From Pseudofabraea citricarpa (taxonomy: Eukaryota > Ascomycota > Leotiomycetes > Helotiales > Dermateaceae): DNA of 64,000 nucleotides. The first letter of the stretch is position 1, and each line of letters opens with the position of its first letter. Position numbers and translations under genes: made by a program. The notes under the pieces are model-generated. The model searched no databases, was not told where the DNA came from, and saw only the letters and a list, made by a program, of their open reading frames with translations. The stretch is taken from assembly GCA_029641185.1 (NCBI GenBank), contig JAPWGK010000018.1:620001-684000 (forward strand), in the 5' to 3' direction. This document shows, one piece after another, positions 12,426 to 23,746 of the stretch.

Positions 12426-13680
12426 ATGCTTCATGGGCATATTACAATCCCCAGAATTTTGCTGTTCTGCCAGGGCACTTTAATCGCTCTCGTAGGTTCT
12501 ACGGTCCAATCCCAAGCGTGTCTTCTTGTATACTTACTCGCTTATTTGAAGTCTTCGAGGCTCCATGGTCTGGCGAGGTCGACGATAATGGACTCGCAGC
12601 AGTGTAATTCTTCTTCGAACTTTGTCATCACAAATTGGCCGTTGACAATATCAGCAATTCTTACCTCAACACCACCAATTTTGTGGCATTCGATCCTTCC
12701 TTCTATGATATCATTGGCAAAAGTCGAGCATATCATTGTCGCCGATCATACTATCTCGCATGAAGCTTCTTGTTATATTCCCTCTAGGAAAATGCTTTAC
12801 TATGCTTCTTGGGGCTTCGGGCATGGATGGCAATACCTCCTTGATACCGTGACTAACGAGCTCAATAACATTACCACATCGCCGCCAACTTATAACGCCC
12901 ACGGCTGTGTCCACTTTGAGGGGACTATTTATGTTGCTACTGATGGTGGCGATGATCATTACGGGTCCATTGTGAAGGTTGATCCCATAACATTGGAAGC
13001 GACTACACTGATCAATAATTTCTACCAACAGCCTTTCCTCGGCTTCAATGACTTGGATATTGATCCCGCTGGTAATATTTGGGTCACTGATTCCACATCA
13101 GCCTGGGTATATTGTTTCTCTTTAAGCAACTTTTTCTTTTCTTCTCTCCCTGCTTGTCTGATGAGCATTTTAGAACCGCTATATGACTACCTTCGCTCCT
13201 CAGACAACTCCCGCGGTCTACTTTATCAATACTACAACCATGACACCGAAATGGGTCTTCCAAACTCAAGGCAATGCCAATGGCATTGCTTATGGTCCCG
13301 ATGGCACACTATACGTTGACGTCACTGGAATCTCGTCTGGACGGCCGAATGTCAAAGATCCCTTGAAGCCTCGCCAGTTGTTAGCCTACAATACGAACCA
13401 TGGCCAGCCACAGCTGCGATCTGAGCGCCTCTTTTCTAACAGCATCAGCTATTACTGCGATGGAGTGCGCGTCTCGAGAAGTGGTTTGGTCTTTTGTGCT
13501 GTTGGTGATGGCGTGGATATCATTGAACCAAGCAGCGGAGCAACTTTGGGAATAGTCCGTACAGGGGGTGGGGATTACTTAGCTGTAAACATTGCTTTTG
13601 AGGATCATGCATTATGGATTGTGGGAAAAGGGGGAGTGTGGAAAGTTAGCGGCATCCAGGAGCTTTTAACGAGAGAGTAG
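12426..13680 (+). pseudogene. Frame-disrupted SMP-30/gluconolactonase-like lactonohydrolase
   Basis: The 3' part is clear: 12722-13106 plus 13174-13680 (intron 13107-13173, phase 0) encodes ISHEASCYIPSRKMLYYAS, FNDLDIDPAGNIWVTDS, GNANGIAYGPDGTLYVDVTG and YYCDGVRVSRSGLVFCAVGDG, the blades of the secreted fungal lactonohydrolase beta-propeller. The expected preceding block, NSYLNTTNFVAFDPSFYDII, lies at about 12656-12715 in a different frame. It switches frame at ~12715-12722 with no room for an intron, since both sides are family-conserved. The ATG at 12426 starts a signal-peptide-like stretch (ILLFCQGTLIALVGSTVQSQ). A possible intron 12603-12655 would join it to the first block. Either a one-base indel has broken the gene or the assembly has an error. 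The 5' model is tentative. Confidence 0.6.
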
Positions 13681-15053
13681 TAACCAGTTGTACCAGCATA
13701 AACTATGAGCGGACGCGTGGATGATGATGCGGGTCTAGTATTCTGGTAATGCTATAATAGTAGCCATAATTTCCGAGCTTGCTCAATGATATTCAAACGA
13801 AACAGTGTCATTAAGAGCATTGTTATAATGGAAACATCTTTGCTGGCACAACTTTTTCATGTCATAATTGTCACAATTGTAATTTATTAACCAATCTATA
13901 GTGAGATGACCAAAGAGATCAAGGTCCGCCAAGTGGCCTACAAAAACTGATCATGGATCCCTTTGCAGCACTCAACGGGAGAAATTCAAGACTTTAGTGT
14001 GTTTGAACAAGCAGTTTGTAAATTGTATGTCGGCTGTTGTAGATACCTCGATGCTACACTATCACCGAGCCAAAAGGTACTTCTGCTTCACAAGAGTCGT
14101 TGCGTTCCCATCAGCTTTCCGTGTTCTAGCCGTATTCTACGGAGCATCTCATGTTACTTTTCAGTTCTCGGGACGTCCGCTCGATCCTTGTCTTCGGGTA
14201 AGATCTGCGAACTGGTGTGGTGCCGCTATGACGGCGAAGCATTGAACGGGAAATTTCGCAGGTACCTAAACGACAAAGCGAGATTTTCGGAAGAAATTTT
14301 GATTCACTTCGGGTTGAAACTCGACCTAACTGCAATAAATTTTGAGGAGTTGGTTTGCACAAATACCGTAGTCTCATTTCATGAAACTTCAGTCGAGCGA
14401 TATGTTAAAACAAACTAGCCGCGTCCTATGCTACGCAATCTAAGTCACTATGTCACACATCATTTTGAACAGCTGCCACCCTTCCAGAACCATGGTAATA
14501 CACTTTGACGCAGATCTCTGACGCTGAACTACGCTATGTCTACTTATCTTTGAGGGATTCCCTCGGTAAATACACGGCATTTTAAGCGAACGCTGGAAAT
14601 GATATTTTCCCGTATCTCTTTACGCCACTTTGCAAGGGGGAACCCTGTTGTTCAGGGGTAAAAGGTATATTGAAGGGTGCATTGATAGAAAGATCTTCTG
14701 AGCCCTTAGACAAAAGAAAGATAAGGCTGAAGGATGCCATCCGATTCGGTCGAATCTCCTTGTCTTGGTGTTCCAGGCCCCCTTTATTCTATCTTACAGG
14801 CTTCATATCAAAATAAACTTTCAATCTCACATCCAATCATACTGCTAGGCCGTTATCTTTACTGGGGGTTTGCAATGCGTTCGTAGTAGGGTAGTATCCT
14901 CCTTGCTGCTAAGACATTATTCGTAAATTATGAAGCTCGTTCCACTACTGTACATCTGGGGTCGATGTTTTTCTTTTATTCGCGTCTTGAAGTGCCTTCA
15001 AAGTCGATCTCGAAGCATCACGACGACGCTGGAGCAGTGTTTGCAACCACGAC
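13681..15053. other. Intergenic, no recognised gene
   Basis: About 1.4 kb. A 151-codon open frame (13963-14418) shows no domain, no family similarity I know and no plausible splice partners, so I do not call it a gene. The remainder is featureless. Confidence 0.45.
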
Positions 15054-16441
15054 ATGTCGGAGCATGTGTCGGCTCTCGCAGCTCCAGAGGGCGTGACACC
15101 GAACTTTGAACACCCACGAGATGTTATCTTCACTTTGAACCTTGTGGTAAACTACTTGGCGATAGCTCTGGTCACAATTGCAGTGTTCCTAAGGGTCTAT
15201 GTCAGACTAAAGATACAAAATTCTTTCAACAGAGAAGATGGTCAGTATACCAACGACTTGCTTTATTTCATCACTAACTGAATTTCTAGTTATTTGTTGC
15301 ATTGGATGGGTACTGCGCGCGATTCTCCAACTACGACAACGTATTAACACTTTATTAGGTGGCTACTATAGCACTGCTTTGCACAGGAGTCATGCGTAAG
15401 TACTCCGCTTCATTGTGATAAAAGCGCAATACTGATTGCCGAATCAATAGTTGGCAAATATGGAGGTGGGTTTCACGAATGGGAAGTTGACAGAGCAAAA
15501 GCTACACAATTTTTACAGGTAAGCGCGAGTGCTTAATGAGTAGAGAGAACATACACTAACACTCACTGCCCACAGGCGCAGTATGCTGGCGTTGTTGCTT
15601 ATGGCCCAGCAACCTTCCTGGTGAAAGTGACTTTGCTGTTGGTCTATGTGCGCGTCTTTTCTCCCTATGAAAAGACAGTCATCTTCATCTACATATTCAT
15701 GGGAATATTGGTTGGATACTACGTGCCAATGCAGGTTATAAAGATACGATTATGTTGGCCGATATGGAAAGTCTGGAGAGACTCAGAAGATGGCACATGT
15801 TTGGATATCAAGAAAATCTTTATTGCGGATACCGTGATGAGTGCAGTCACCGATTTTGTTATTTTGGTCATACCTATACCTCTTACGTGGACATTACAAA
15901 TGGCTGCGCAGAAGAGAATTCGGGTTGTAGCTTTGTTGGGGGCTGGAGGCCTTGCTACAGCTGCAAGCATTGCGCGTTTGGTTCTGGTTATCAAGCTTGG
16001 AGATTCTCTTGATAGGACAATGACGGGGACTCTATTTTTTATTCTTACGTACGTCTTAAGTCGCCATTTCCCCCGAACTAATATTCGAGGATGATACTAA
16101 CTGATGATAATAGAGCTGCAGAGATGGGAATTGGTCTATTATGCGCATGTCTCCCAGCAATAAGCGTCCTGTTTCTTCGCTATATCAATGCAAGTTTCAT
16201 CTCTAAAGCCCTCACGTCAGATGTAGAGCTTGGGAAGACGTCTCAGCCAAACCAGCTTACCATACGGGCTACAACGAATCAAAGTCGACGGGTTGACGAG
16301 ATCAGTTTAATTCAAGCAGGTCAGGATGAGATGGATAGTAGATCTGATGGACGGTCGGAAAACGGTCGGACTAAATACTGGGAGCCTCCCAAAGCCGAAT
16401 TCGGTGTGGTAGAAACTGTTATTACAGGAGTTAATCGGTAG
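15054..16441 (+). CDS. Fungal rhodopsin-domain integral membrane protein (370 aa, 6 exons)
   Basis: Exons: 15054-15240, 15290-15309 (20 nt), 15359-15395 (37 nt), 15451-15518, 15576-16048, 16114-16441. Phases close. It has the layout of the large fungal 'integral membrane protein' family with seven helices: PEGVTPNFEHP before TM1, LRVYVRLKIQNSFNREDV in the first loop, LGKYGGGFHEWEV, a CW...C-containing loop (CWPIWKVWRDSEDGTCLD), DFVILVIPIPLTWTLQM and GAGGLATAASIARL. The C-terminal ~80 residues are polar and cytosolic. These proteins are PTH11-like in topology, and a receptor role is often proposed but rarely shown. No CFEM domain is present. The ligand is unknown. Confidence 0.85.
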
Positions 16442-17183
16442 GAGCCAGTTGGGGACAGTACGACATTTGAGCGATTTTATTATACCCAATTCTAGATTTG
16501 AAGGAAATTACCTACAACGACGATCATGATAAATACACATAATATGACGAGTTAGGCCTTGTCTGAAAAACTGTAATCTGTGGCCGCGAACTTACAGTTG
16601 CGTCCCATGTTAATTTTAAGTAAGTTTTCCTGGCCGTCAAAAAGGTTTCAGGTACGAAGGTAACTACAGTAACCTTTTGAGGAGACCGCAATGCAAGCTT
16701 TTGTTCCACTATTTAGCACCAGAACTCGTATCCGCAATACATGGGGAAAATCCGGAGGTCCCAAAAAAGGATACTTGTAATTAACGGACAATCTTGTCTT
16801 TTGAAATTTTGACATCGCCTCTCAGTTCTAAAGTACCATTCATTCGTATTAGGAAAATAAAATTCAAAATAAACTGTGGTTTTACTGCTCAACTACCTAT
16901 TTCCTTGCAATTGTCGTGCTTCACGCAGCACGAATTAGTCATTCTATTCATTGTAAGCGGCCGGGTTTAGCTAAAGCCACACCGGGAATCGCTACGCAGA
17001 CTTCGTCAAACTCTTCCATCAATTTCACTTCATATCCTTTACACGTTGCTACGTTACATATTGATACTCTTCAACGTCATCCGCTGTTGTGTGATCGGCA
17101 TATCGTAATTTATGGTCATCGATTAAAGAGCCATTGCAATATAAAATTTTGACGGTCATTTCGTACATACCACCCACTCAAGA
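16442..17183. other. Intergenic, promoter of the AlkB-like gene
   Basis: About 740 bp. AT-rich, with no recognised gene, repeat or RNA. Confidence 0.5.
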
Positions 17184-18056
17184 ATGGCGACAAACGAAGC
17201 AAAGCCACTTCGGCCCTGGGACAGGGTAAATGAAAGTCAAGCGAAGCCAGCACCTCCCCCTCATATTGATCCTGCACATCCGAACATTCATCGGTGGGAC
17301 AATGGACTAGTGCTTTACAATGATTTTATCAGTATAGAGGAAGAAGCTGCTATGATTGCTGCCATTCTCGAAGATGACCGGTGGACTGGTGCTGGGAAAC
17401 GACTTTCACTTCATTTTGGGCCACGTTTTGACTACACAACTTTTGCGACTTCAGAAACAGAAGCAAGAGACCTGCCGGTATACATCACAAATTTTCTTCA
17501 ACGACTGCCTATTCAAGAATACCTCCCCGATCAATTTACAGTTCAGTACTACCCTCCTGGTGTTGGCATTCCCCCACACGTAGACACTCACTCAGCATTT
17601 CGCGAGGCGCTATATAGCTTATCTTTCGGAAGCACAGTGCCCATGGCCTTCAAACGATGTGGTGCTACCGAAGCACGCCGTATGAGAAAACCAAAGCGAT
17701 CATTAATGGGTGATACCGGCAAATCCGAGCCTTCAGCCAAGCCTGGGGCACAGTCTATTTCTACCGAAGAAGCTGATATAGAACATTGGGAACTCTTTTT
17801 ACCTCCTCGCTCCCTATTGCTCATGATGGGACCCTCAAGATATGGCTTCACTCATAAGATTCGTGGTCGGAAGTTTGATCAGCGAGACGGTCAGGTGATT
17901 GAAAGGCAAGGAAGATATTCAATCACAATGCGGAGTATCAAAAGAGGAGAAGAGGTTGGGTGCGACTGCGATTTCCCAGAAGTATGCGATGCAAAAATTA
18001 GGGAAGAAGAGAGACAGCAGTCTTTATCGCTAGAGACAGATTCACAAAGGTCCTAG
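17184..18056 (+). CDS. AlkB-like 2-oxoglutarate/Fe(II) dioxygenase, ALKBH8-type fold (290 aa)
   Basis: Single exon. The N-terminal half has VLYNDFISIEEEAAMIAAI, a typical AlkB opening. The jelly-roll core carries the iron ligands His132-x-Asp134 in IPPHVDTHSAF and the distal His224 in FTHKIRGRK. The 2OG-binding arginine is in RYSITMRSIKRG. FTVQYYPPGVGIPPH is the signature segment. It resembles the AlkB domain of ALKBH8/ABH8-like proteins but has no RRM or methyltransferase domain. It carries an insertion (residues ~165-195) rich in Lys, Ser and Pro, and a Cys cluster (CDCDFPEVCD) near the C-terminus. Expected activity is oxidative hydroxylation or demethylation of nucleic acid, possibly tRNA wobble modifications; the substrate is inferred only. 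Confidence 0.85.
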   Translation: MATNEAKPLRPWDRVNESQAKPAPPPHIDPAHPNIHRWDNGLVLYNDFISIEEEAAMIAAILEDDRWTGAGKRLSLHFGPRFDYTTFATSETEARDLPVYITNFLQRLPIQEYLPDQFTVQYYPPGVGIPPHVDTHSAFREALYSLSFGSTVPMAFKRCGATEARRMRKPKRSLMGDTGKSEPSAKPGAQSISTEEADIEHWELFLPPRSLLLMMGPSRYGFTHKIRGRKFDQRDGQVIERQGRYSITMRSIKRGEEVGCDCDFPEVCDAKIREEERQQSLSLETDSQRS

Positions 18057-18841
18057 AATCAAAATTACTCCACAATTCAAACAGCGAGGACATTTTTGAA
18101 TAGGTACCTATAGCTTACTGAGAACATCAACTCTTGAGGTTCTATCAGAAGCAACAAACAGCAAACCAAATTCGGCTGCATGGTTGACAAAGCTTCTATA
18201 CAACTCGGTCTTGGCCCTGACCATTATCAGTGTAGCAGTGGAGTATTTGTCTATTCTGGCCACTTAAACTCCCAGTGACTATAGTTGAATGGTACCTAGC
18301 TAATTATAGTGAGTGGAGGGGCTCTGAATTCTAAGAAAAAATTCCCCTTCGCTGCTATGAACATTGAATGTGATTTTGTGAGTGCAGGGTCTACCTAGCA
18401 GAAATTTATGGATAGCTTTCCGCACATTCATGTAAAGCCACTACGTTCAAAACATGCAGGGAGCAACGCAGTAGCTAGGTTGGCCGCACATACCACTGTT
18501 GAACACAAGGTATCCTAGTGTAAATAGTAACACAATAACTCATTGTCAGCCTTATGGAGAAGGATGATACTCTGGGGACAGATTAAGTTTCCTGGTGCGA
18601 TCTCCCATGGACATTTGACATTTTCCGATCCCCGTACCGAGGTGCTTACTACTCTCTTTAGGCATAGCGTGATGTACTGCAGACATCGATCGAACCATTG
18701 ACCTTCCCAACCATATGATTTAAAGACTGACCATTTCATGCTATTGGAAACTGAGCTAGACATCTCTTGAATCTGCAACACTAACACTCTTCCAACAGTC
18801 TTTTATTTTGCGACTGCAACCAAATTGACCGAATCGTCAGG
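18057..18841. other. Intergenic, no recognised gene
   Basis: About 785 bp between the AlkB-like and DUF1772 genes. Nothing beyond short chance open frames. Confidence 0.5.
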
Positions 18842-19381
18842 ATGGCCAGCGACTTTCCCTCAGCAGCGCGTGCGGCACAGATGGTTGGCATCACAGGATC
18901 TCTCTTCTTATCAGGTATGTTAAGTGCCTGCTTTTTGCCAACTGGTATCTAATCTTCCACGCCAGGAGCCATCTCTTCTCTTTCAATCATAGCAGTGCCT
19001 GCTCTTCTTGAAAGCCCACCTGCAACGCCCATTTTATTACAGCAATGGAGCTCTGTTTTCAAGAAAGGGGCCGCTCGGGCCCCTGTCGCTGCTGCTCTTG
19101 CCTGTGTCGGGTACGGATATGCAACGTATGCACAGAGAAAATTTGGCAAGGATTGGAAGTTGTCGACTTTGGCAGGATTCACGACAATTGCTATTGTTCC
19201 ATGCACGATCATCTTCATGGGAAAGACAAATAACAGATTGTTGTCTGGCGCTGGAGGAGTTTTGGCCACGAGTACAGAAGAGGCAAATTCTCTATTGGTG
19301 AAATGGGCTAAGCTGAATGCTGTGAGGAGTTTGCTGCCTCTCATTGGAGGAATTTTAGGATTGTGGAATCTTGTGGCATGA
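18842..19381 (+). CDS. DUF1772 (anthrone oxygenase-like) membrane protein (162 aa, 2 exons)
   Basis: Exons 18842-18914 and 18966-19381, phase 1 junction. Small four-helix membrane protein: GITGSLFLSGAISSLSIIAV, then VAAALACVGYGYATYA, STLAGFTTIAIVPCTIIFMG with TNNRL, and a C-terminal helix SLLPLIGGILGLW. The P-x-T-x2-F-M-x2-TN-x-L pattern before the last helix is typical of DUF1772, which includes noranthrone/anthrone oxygenases of polyketide pathways and many proteins of unknown role. No polyketide synthase lies nearby, so a secondary-metabolism role is not supported here. Confidence 0.8.
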
Positions 19382-19725
19382 GCTGTCTGTTTATATGCCG
19401 GTAGTCACTTGTCGAGTAATGTTGTAAGAAAACAAGTGGTCACAGATTGTTCTTATATAATCCCGGTTCTCAATCATGTACTTTCTACTACCAAGAACTT
19501 TGATGGCGTACAGATTCTAACAGAATATCGTTGATTGTGTAGGGTTTTTCACAAGTAGCTTTATACGAAAAGAAATTGAAATCTGGTATAGCCTAGTCTG
19601 GCAAATTGAATTGCCACTTTATAATGTTCCTACCAGATGATAAGATATTCCCGGTACTTGAATTAATTCTAATATTTTAGTCGAAACTCTTGTTAATACA
19701 TGTATACAAAGTTGGGTAAATTCCA
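19382..19725. other. Intergenic between convergent genes
   Basis: About 340 bp shared 3' region of the DUF1772 gene (plus) and MCR1 (minus). AT-rich, no gene recognised. Confidence 0.5.
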
Positions 19726-20787
19726 TCAGAACTTGAAGACCTGATCTTTATTGAAGCCCAGTTCTCCCAATATGCCTCCCGAAGCACCACGCTTTCCCGA
19801 GCCCATCAGCGATTCTTCCATTGCTGGTGGACCACAAACAAAAACCTTTGTGCTTTTCTCCTGGTTTCCTGCCATGACTCGTCTCAATAACGTTTCTGTG
19901 ATTCTGCCTTTTTGGTAAGGTGAGGTTGGACTGGGATTGGTGACTGTGTAGACAACCTTAAAACGATCTGGGAACTTCTGCTCGTACTGTGCAAATTGGT
20001 CCCGGAACAAGGCGTCCTCGTCAGTGTTGATTCCAAAAATAAGAGTAATTTTCGTCCTTTCGTTCGGATTATTGAGAATCCCTTGTATTAGTTGGTACAT
20101 CGGAGTGATTCCACTAAAGAAAAAAACTCAGTCAGAACTCAAGAATTGTCAGTCAATGAGATGTACTTACGCGCCACCTGCAAGCAAGGTGATATGTGAG
20201 CATTCATTTAGTTTCCAGGGATAAGCTTTCAGAGATGCCAAAAAAGACAGCGAGTCGCCTGGCTTCAGCGAATGTATATGTGTACTCGCTTTGCCCTTTG
20301 GGTATTGCTTGATGACAAGATCCAAATAACCTGGCTCATCTAATAAATGAATTAGATATATCCTAGCTAGAGAGTTCAAGCAAGACTCACCTAAATTACT
20401 AACTGGTGTGTATGGTCTGATGACGGGAAACAATCGCCCGCTTGGCCTTGAGAATGTTAAAACGGCGGCTAAAATAATTTAGTAATGTGCAAGAACACCA
20501 TGAAAGGGTTTCAGTTTACAAGTTAGGCTCAGTCCACTAACTGAATGCTCGGTGGGGAGGTCAAAGCGGAATCTCTTCGTGTCATGATTAAGTTTTTCGA
20601 CACTATTCAGTCGCAAAGAGACGAAACTAGGACCACTGCCAAATGTTACAGGGGCTTTCGACGTTGAAGAGTCCTTCGTGGAGTAAGAGTAGATCCCATA
20701 TGCTGCGACGCCAGCAAGGGCAAATCCAGCAGCCACGCCAATATTAGCTTGCCGGCTACGAGAGCCTAGTCGCGAAATGCTTTGCAT
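19726..20787 (-). CDS. MCR1: NADH-cytochrome b5 reductase, mitochondrial (300 aa, 4 exons)
   Basis: Exons on the minus strand: 20787-20520, 20468-20391, 20339-20171, 20113-19726. Phases close. The N-terminus (MQSISRLGSRSRQANIGVAA) is an Arg/Ser-rich mitochondrial presequence followed by a membrane segment (GFALAGVAAYGIYSY). FAD-binding RPYTPVSN and the KGKASTHIHSLKPGDSL loop follow, then the NADH-binding LAGGAGITPMYQLIQ, VFVCGPPAMEESLMG and the terminal GFNKDQVFKF. Length and order match yeast Mcr1. It transfers electrons from NADH to cytochrome b5 in the outer membrane / intermembrane space and supports ergosterol synthesis and ascorbyl-radical recycling. The start is chosen at 20787 because two codons upstream there is no ATG and the presequence begins there. 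Confidence 0.93.
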
Positions 20788-21480
20788 CTTCAATGTTTGT
20801 TGAGGTATCTATGACGATGTTATTCTTTAGATGTGGATTCAAAATTAGGACCAGTAGGAAACGGTACTTGGCCAAAATAGAGTGAGCAGGGGATCTTTAT
20901 GTACCGGTCGGTGACAGTGAAGACTTCCAGCCCGATCGGCATCGGATCTTCGTGTTTATCTCCAGAGGGCGAATGCCGACGCTTGAGTTTCCAGAAACAT
21001 GCTACGCCAAAGCCACCGGGATCACCTCGCTAAACAAGCATTTTTAGAATGCACCTTGATGGAGATCGTCAACCTTTGCTCAAAGCTTCAAAATGCGCAT
21101 AACCTTCGTTCTTAATTGTCTACTATACTTGAAAAGGCTAAGTAGTATGATTGCTATGGCTTTGGTAACAAGTACTGATTTTTGTAGTGTTTTCTACTCA
21201 AACCGTTTTCGAGCCTCCTTGATCGACCTCTAGGGCATATGGATTGTACCACATATTTCCACCAGAGTGCTAGGCCTCAGTGATTCGAACTCCACAATTT
21301 TCCACATGGATCGGCTTCCGGAACTTTTGAGATCACCGGGCGAGAAATGGCGAGCACTGGCGAGCACTGGAATTTAGTTGCAACTATTTAATGACCAAAT
21401 TTAAATTTCAAAATATACTCTGGAAGAACTTTCTTTCATCCTTCGTCCTCCAGCATCAAACTTTAATTAGTAACCCACTT
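20788..21480. other. Intergenic, divergent promoter
   Basis: About 690 bp between MCR1 (minus) and the NAD(P)-binding gene (plus). Contains a small direct duplication of GGCGAGCACT at about 21349-21368. No gene recognised. Confidence 0.5.
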
Positions 21481-22275
21481 ATGTCTGCCTTTGCAATTCT
21501 CGGGGCCACAGGAGCCACAGGACAACAGCTTGTCAAATGCCTACTCCAAAACTCCGAAAACGAACTCCACCTGTATGTGCGGTCTAAATCTAAACTTCTC
21601 AAGATCTTCCCAGGGTTGGAAGATAACAAGAAGGTTCGGATTTTTGAGGGTAGCATGAACGATACTGCACTTCTCAGTTCTTGCATCGCGTCGACCAAAG
21701 CCTTATTCACCGTTCTTGCCTCAAACGACAATACGCCAGGGATGACTATCGCCCGCGACTCTGCAGTCACGGTTCTCAGCGCGTTGAAGGATCTCAAGGA
21801 GAAAGACAAGTCGGCGAAACTCCCTCGAGTCGTGGTTTTGAGTTCGGCGTCAGTTAACCATCATCTGTATAAGAATGAGCCGAAGCTTCTGCATTGGATA
21901 ATCTATCGCGCTTTCTGGCATGTCTATCGAGATCTTGAGGTTGCAGAGCAAATTTATGCGCAAGAAGCTAAAGACGGTGGCTTGACGGTAGATGTCAAAT
22001 ATATACATCCTGGGGCACTTGTCGAAGGCGGCTGCAGTGGAACTGTGAGCTTAAACCAAGCCAAGCATTCGGCGGTCGTGACATATGGTGATTTGGCTCG
22101 TGCAATGGTGCAAGCTGGCGAAGAAGCAGAGTTGGAACATAACAACTTTGGAGTTGTTGTAGATGGAAAGTTATTAAGCTTGCCACCTACTATAGCTGTG
22201 ACTGTACTTCGAGGGCTATTGTGGACCTTTGCGCCGTGGATGCACAGGTTTTTTCAGTATCTAAACGTTATGTAG
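21481..22275 (+). CDS. NmrA/SDR-like NAD(P)-binding Rossmann protein (264 aa)
   Basis: Single exon. The ATG at 21481 places the dinucleotide-binding strand FAILGATGATGQQLVKCLL at the N-terminus, as the family requires. The frame is open further upstream, but those 30 codons look like leader. Atypical SDR / NAD(P)H-binding features: GATGATG loop, FEGSMNDTALLSSCI (second strand and acidic turn) and RVVVLSSASVN (strand 5). No YxxxK active site is visible, as in regulatory NmrA-like or isoflavone-reductase-like members. The C-terminus has a hydrophobic stretch (VTVLRGLLWTFAPWMHRFF) that may be membrane-associated. Substrate and partner unknown. Confidence 0.8.
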   Translation: MSAFAILGATGATGQQLVKCLLQNSENELHLYVRSKSKLLKIFPGLEDNKKVRIFEGSMNDTALLSSCIASTKALFTVLASNDNTPGMTIARDSAVTVLSALKDLKEKDKSAKLPRVVVLSSASVNHHLYKNEPKLLHWIIYRAFWHVYRDLEVAEQIYAQEAKDGGLTVDVKYIHPGALVEGGCSGTVSLNQAKHSAVVTYGDLARAMVQAGEEAELEHNNFGVVVDGKLLSLPPTIAVTVLRGLLWTFAPWMHRFFQYLNVM

Positions 22276-23107
22276 AGTGTAGATTATAAATTTAGATAGA
22301 TATAGAATCAGAATTTCGTTACTACTCAATATCTGGTCTCATCTTTTATTTCCTCTTCGTAAACCTATATTCTTACCTACCTGTTTCTGCATCAAACCCC
22401 ACATTAGGAGATTGTCTACTCCAATTCACGTGATTCTGTAGACTTTATGAATGGTTATTATATGTCAGATTCAAGGCTCTCCACCATTGAATATTCTCGA
22501 TGGCATCACGGCAATAGTAATTTCTCGCCACACAGAGAAAAAAACAAGGTGGTAAACTTTCATAGGCTTATCTAGATTCTCTAAAGAGCATTCTTACCAC
22601 AATCGGTCGGACTAGACGGAACATGTATTTGTCAGACTCGACCTGTTGCCGCCATCCCATATTAACATTACCTGCCAATTAATATCCTTTTGAGACATTG
22701 GTTGGCTGGTTTGTCAGATTGTGGCAAATCGTCTTGGTGATTCACCTTTTGATAGTCATCGTTTTATCGTAGACTTTGATCGGCAGGTAGGACATGCTAT
22801 GAAATTTCAAATTTGTCACCAACGAAACGCACAACACTCGACTTAGCTTTGGTTAGTCAAACTCGGTCCACTAATAATATAGTGGTCTCAAGATTTCAAT
22901 GGGTCGATAGTTCGACAGGTGATGTTTCATTGCTACTAAAGCTGCCCGTCGCTTAACATTCTTATTTGATCGCTAATATTATCATGAGTACCCAGTAAGA
23001 TGGGAGACTATTATTTAGTGGATTCAACTAGTGAGAATAAGGTTATGGTTGAACGGTTAAGTAGGAAGATGGGGAAGCGGGGAAGGAAACGTGGTTACCA
23101 CGTTGTA
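22276..23107. other. Intergenic, distal upstream region of the CBM1 gene
   Basis: About 830 bp without a recognised gene. A GCGGGG motif at 23077-23082 fits the CreA/Cre1 carbon-repressor consensus SYGGRG; one site alone is weak evidence. Confidence 0.4.
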
Positions 23108-23635
23108 TTTAGCCTGCTTCTATGATTTAAACTCAACCACTTACATCCGCTGCAAACTCTCATTTAATATCAACATTTCCCTTAGAAGACATCGATTAAT
23201 GCTACCCTTCCATTCCAGGAATAAGTTTACTTGTTTTGGATACGACGGCGTAATTTAGCCTACTTCTACCTGCGACGGTAGCCGCTGTTTATGATTTGGA
23301 ATTTTCGTCAGATCACTGCCGGCATACCCTTCTCACTTGCCATGTGAACATCAGACATACTACTTGTTGGTCTAGACATAGGTCAGGTAGTTTGAATGCG
23401 ACGTTCCACTTTAGCCTCTATGAGATTTCTAGTCTTAATCTTCGATCTTTCTATTAGAATTTCTGTTAATTGCACTGATGCAGATCTCTCAGCTGCTGGT
23501 CTATTCTTGTCTTCGGATCCCGAGTTTTCCAATTCACAGCACATCTAATCTATAACGTCTGATCAGATGGATTCCTCTCAACCGGCATGTAACATGAGCC
23601 ATTAAGCCTTAAAGTACCGGCAGTCGACTTTAGCC
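23108..23635 (-). promoter_or_regulatory. Cluster of four XlnR/Xyr1-type sites (GGCTAAA)
   Basis: TTTAGCC (GGCTAAA on the minus strand) occurs at 23108-23114, 23254-23260, 23410-23416 and 23629-23635, all in one orientation, spaced 146, 156 and 219 bp, and ending 112 bp before the ATG of the CBM1 gene. GGCTAAA is the published binding motif of XlnR, the (hemi)cellulase activator of Aspergillus. A given 7-mer on either strand is expected about 0.2 times in 1.4 kb of random sequence. The first two copies share a longer core, TTTAGCCTRCTTCTA. Regulation by an XlnR homologue is inferred. Confidence 0.6.
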
Positions 23636-23746
23636 GGAACCTGGCTTGAATAGTGGCATATTGAAGAATACTTATAGAGGTCTCTGCTCACCCTTAGTTC
23701 TCCATCCCCATCATTGTTATTAACAAGTCCCAGTAACCAGTACAAT

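Noticed and set aside
12713..12760. Explaining the lactonohydrolase frame change by an intron (GTCGAG to GAAG, 43 nt)
   Set aside because: Phases would fit, but it would remove the family-conserved HEA segment, so an indel is more likely.
13963..14418. 151-codon open frame on the plus strand
   Set aside because: No domain, signal peptide or family pattern, and Cys/Ser-rich composition typical of a chance frame. No splice partners.
18842..19381. Secondary-metabolite cluster around the anthrone-oxygenase-like DUF1772 gene
   Set aside because: No polyketide synthase, NRPS or pathway regulator is nearby. The flanking genes are AlkB-like and MCR1.
21275..21300. tRNA B-box-like sequence (GTTCGAATC on the minus strand)
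   Set aside because: No A-box, acceptor stem or anticodon arm can be built around it.
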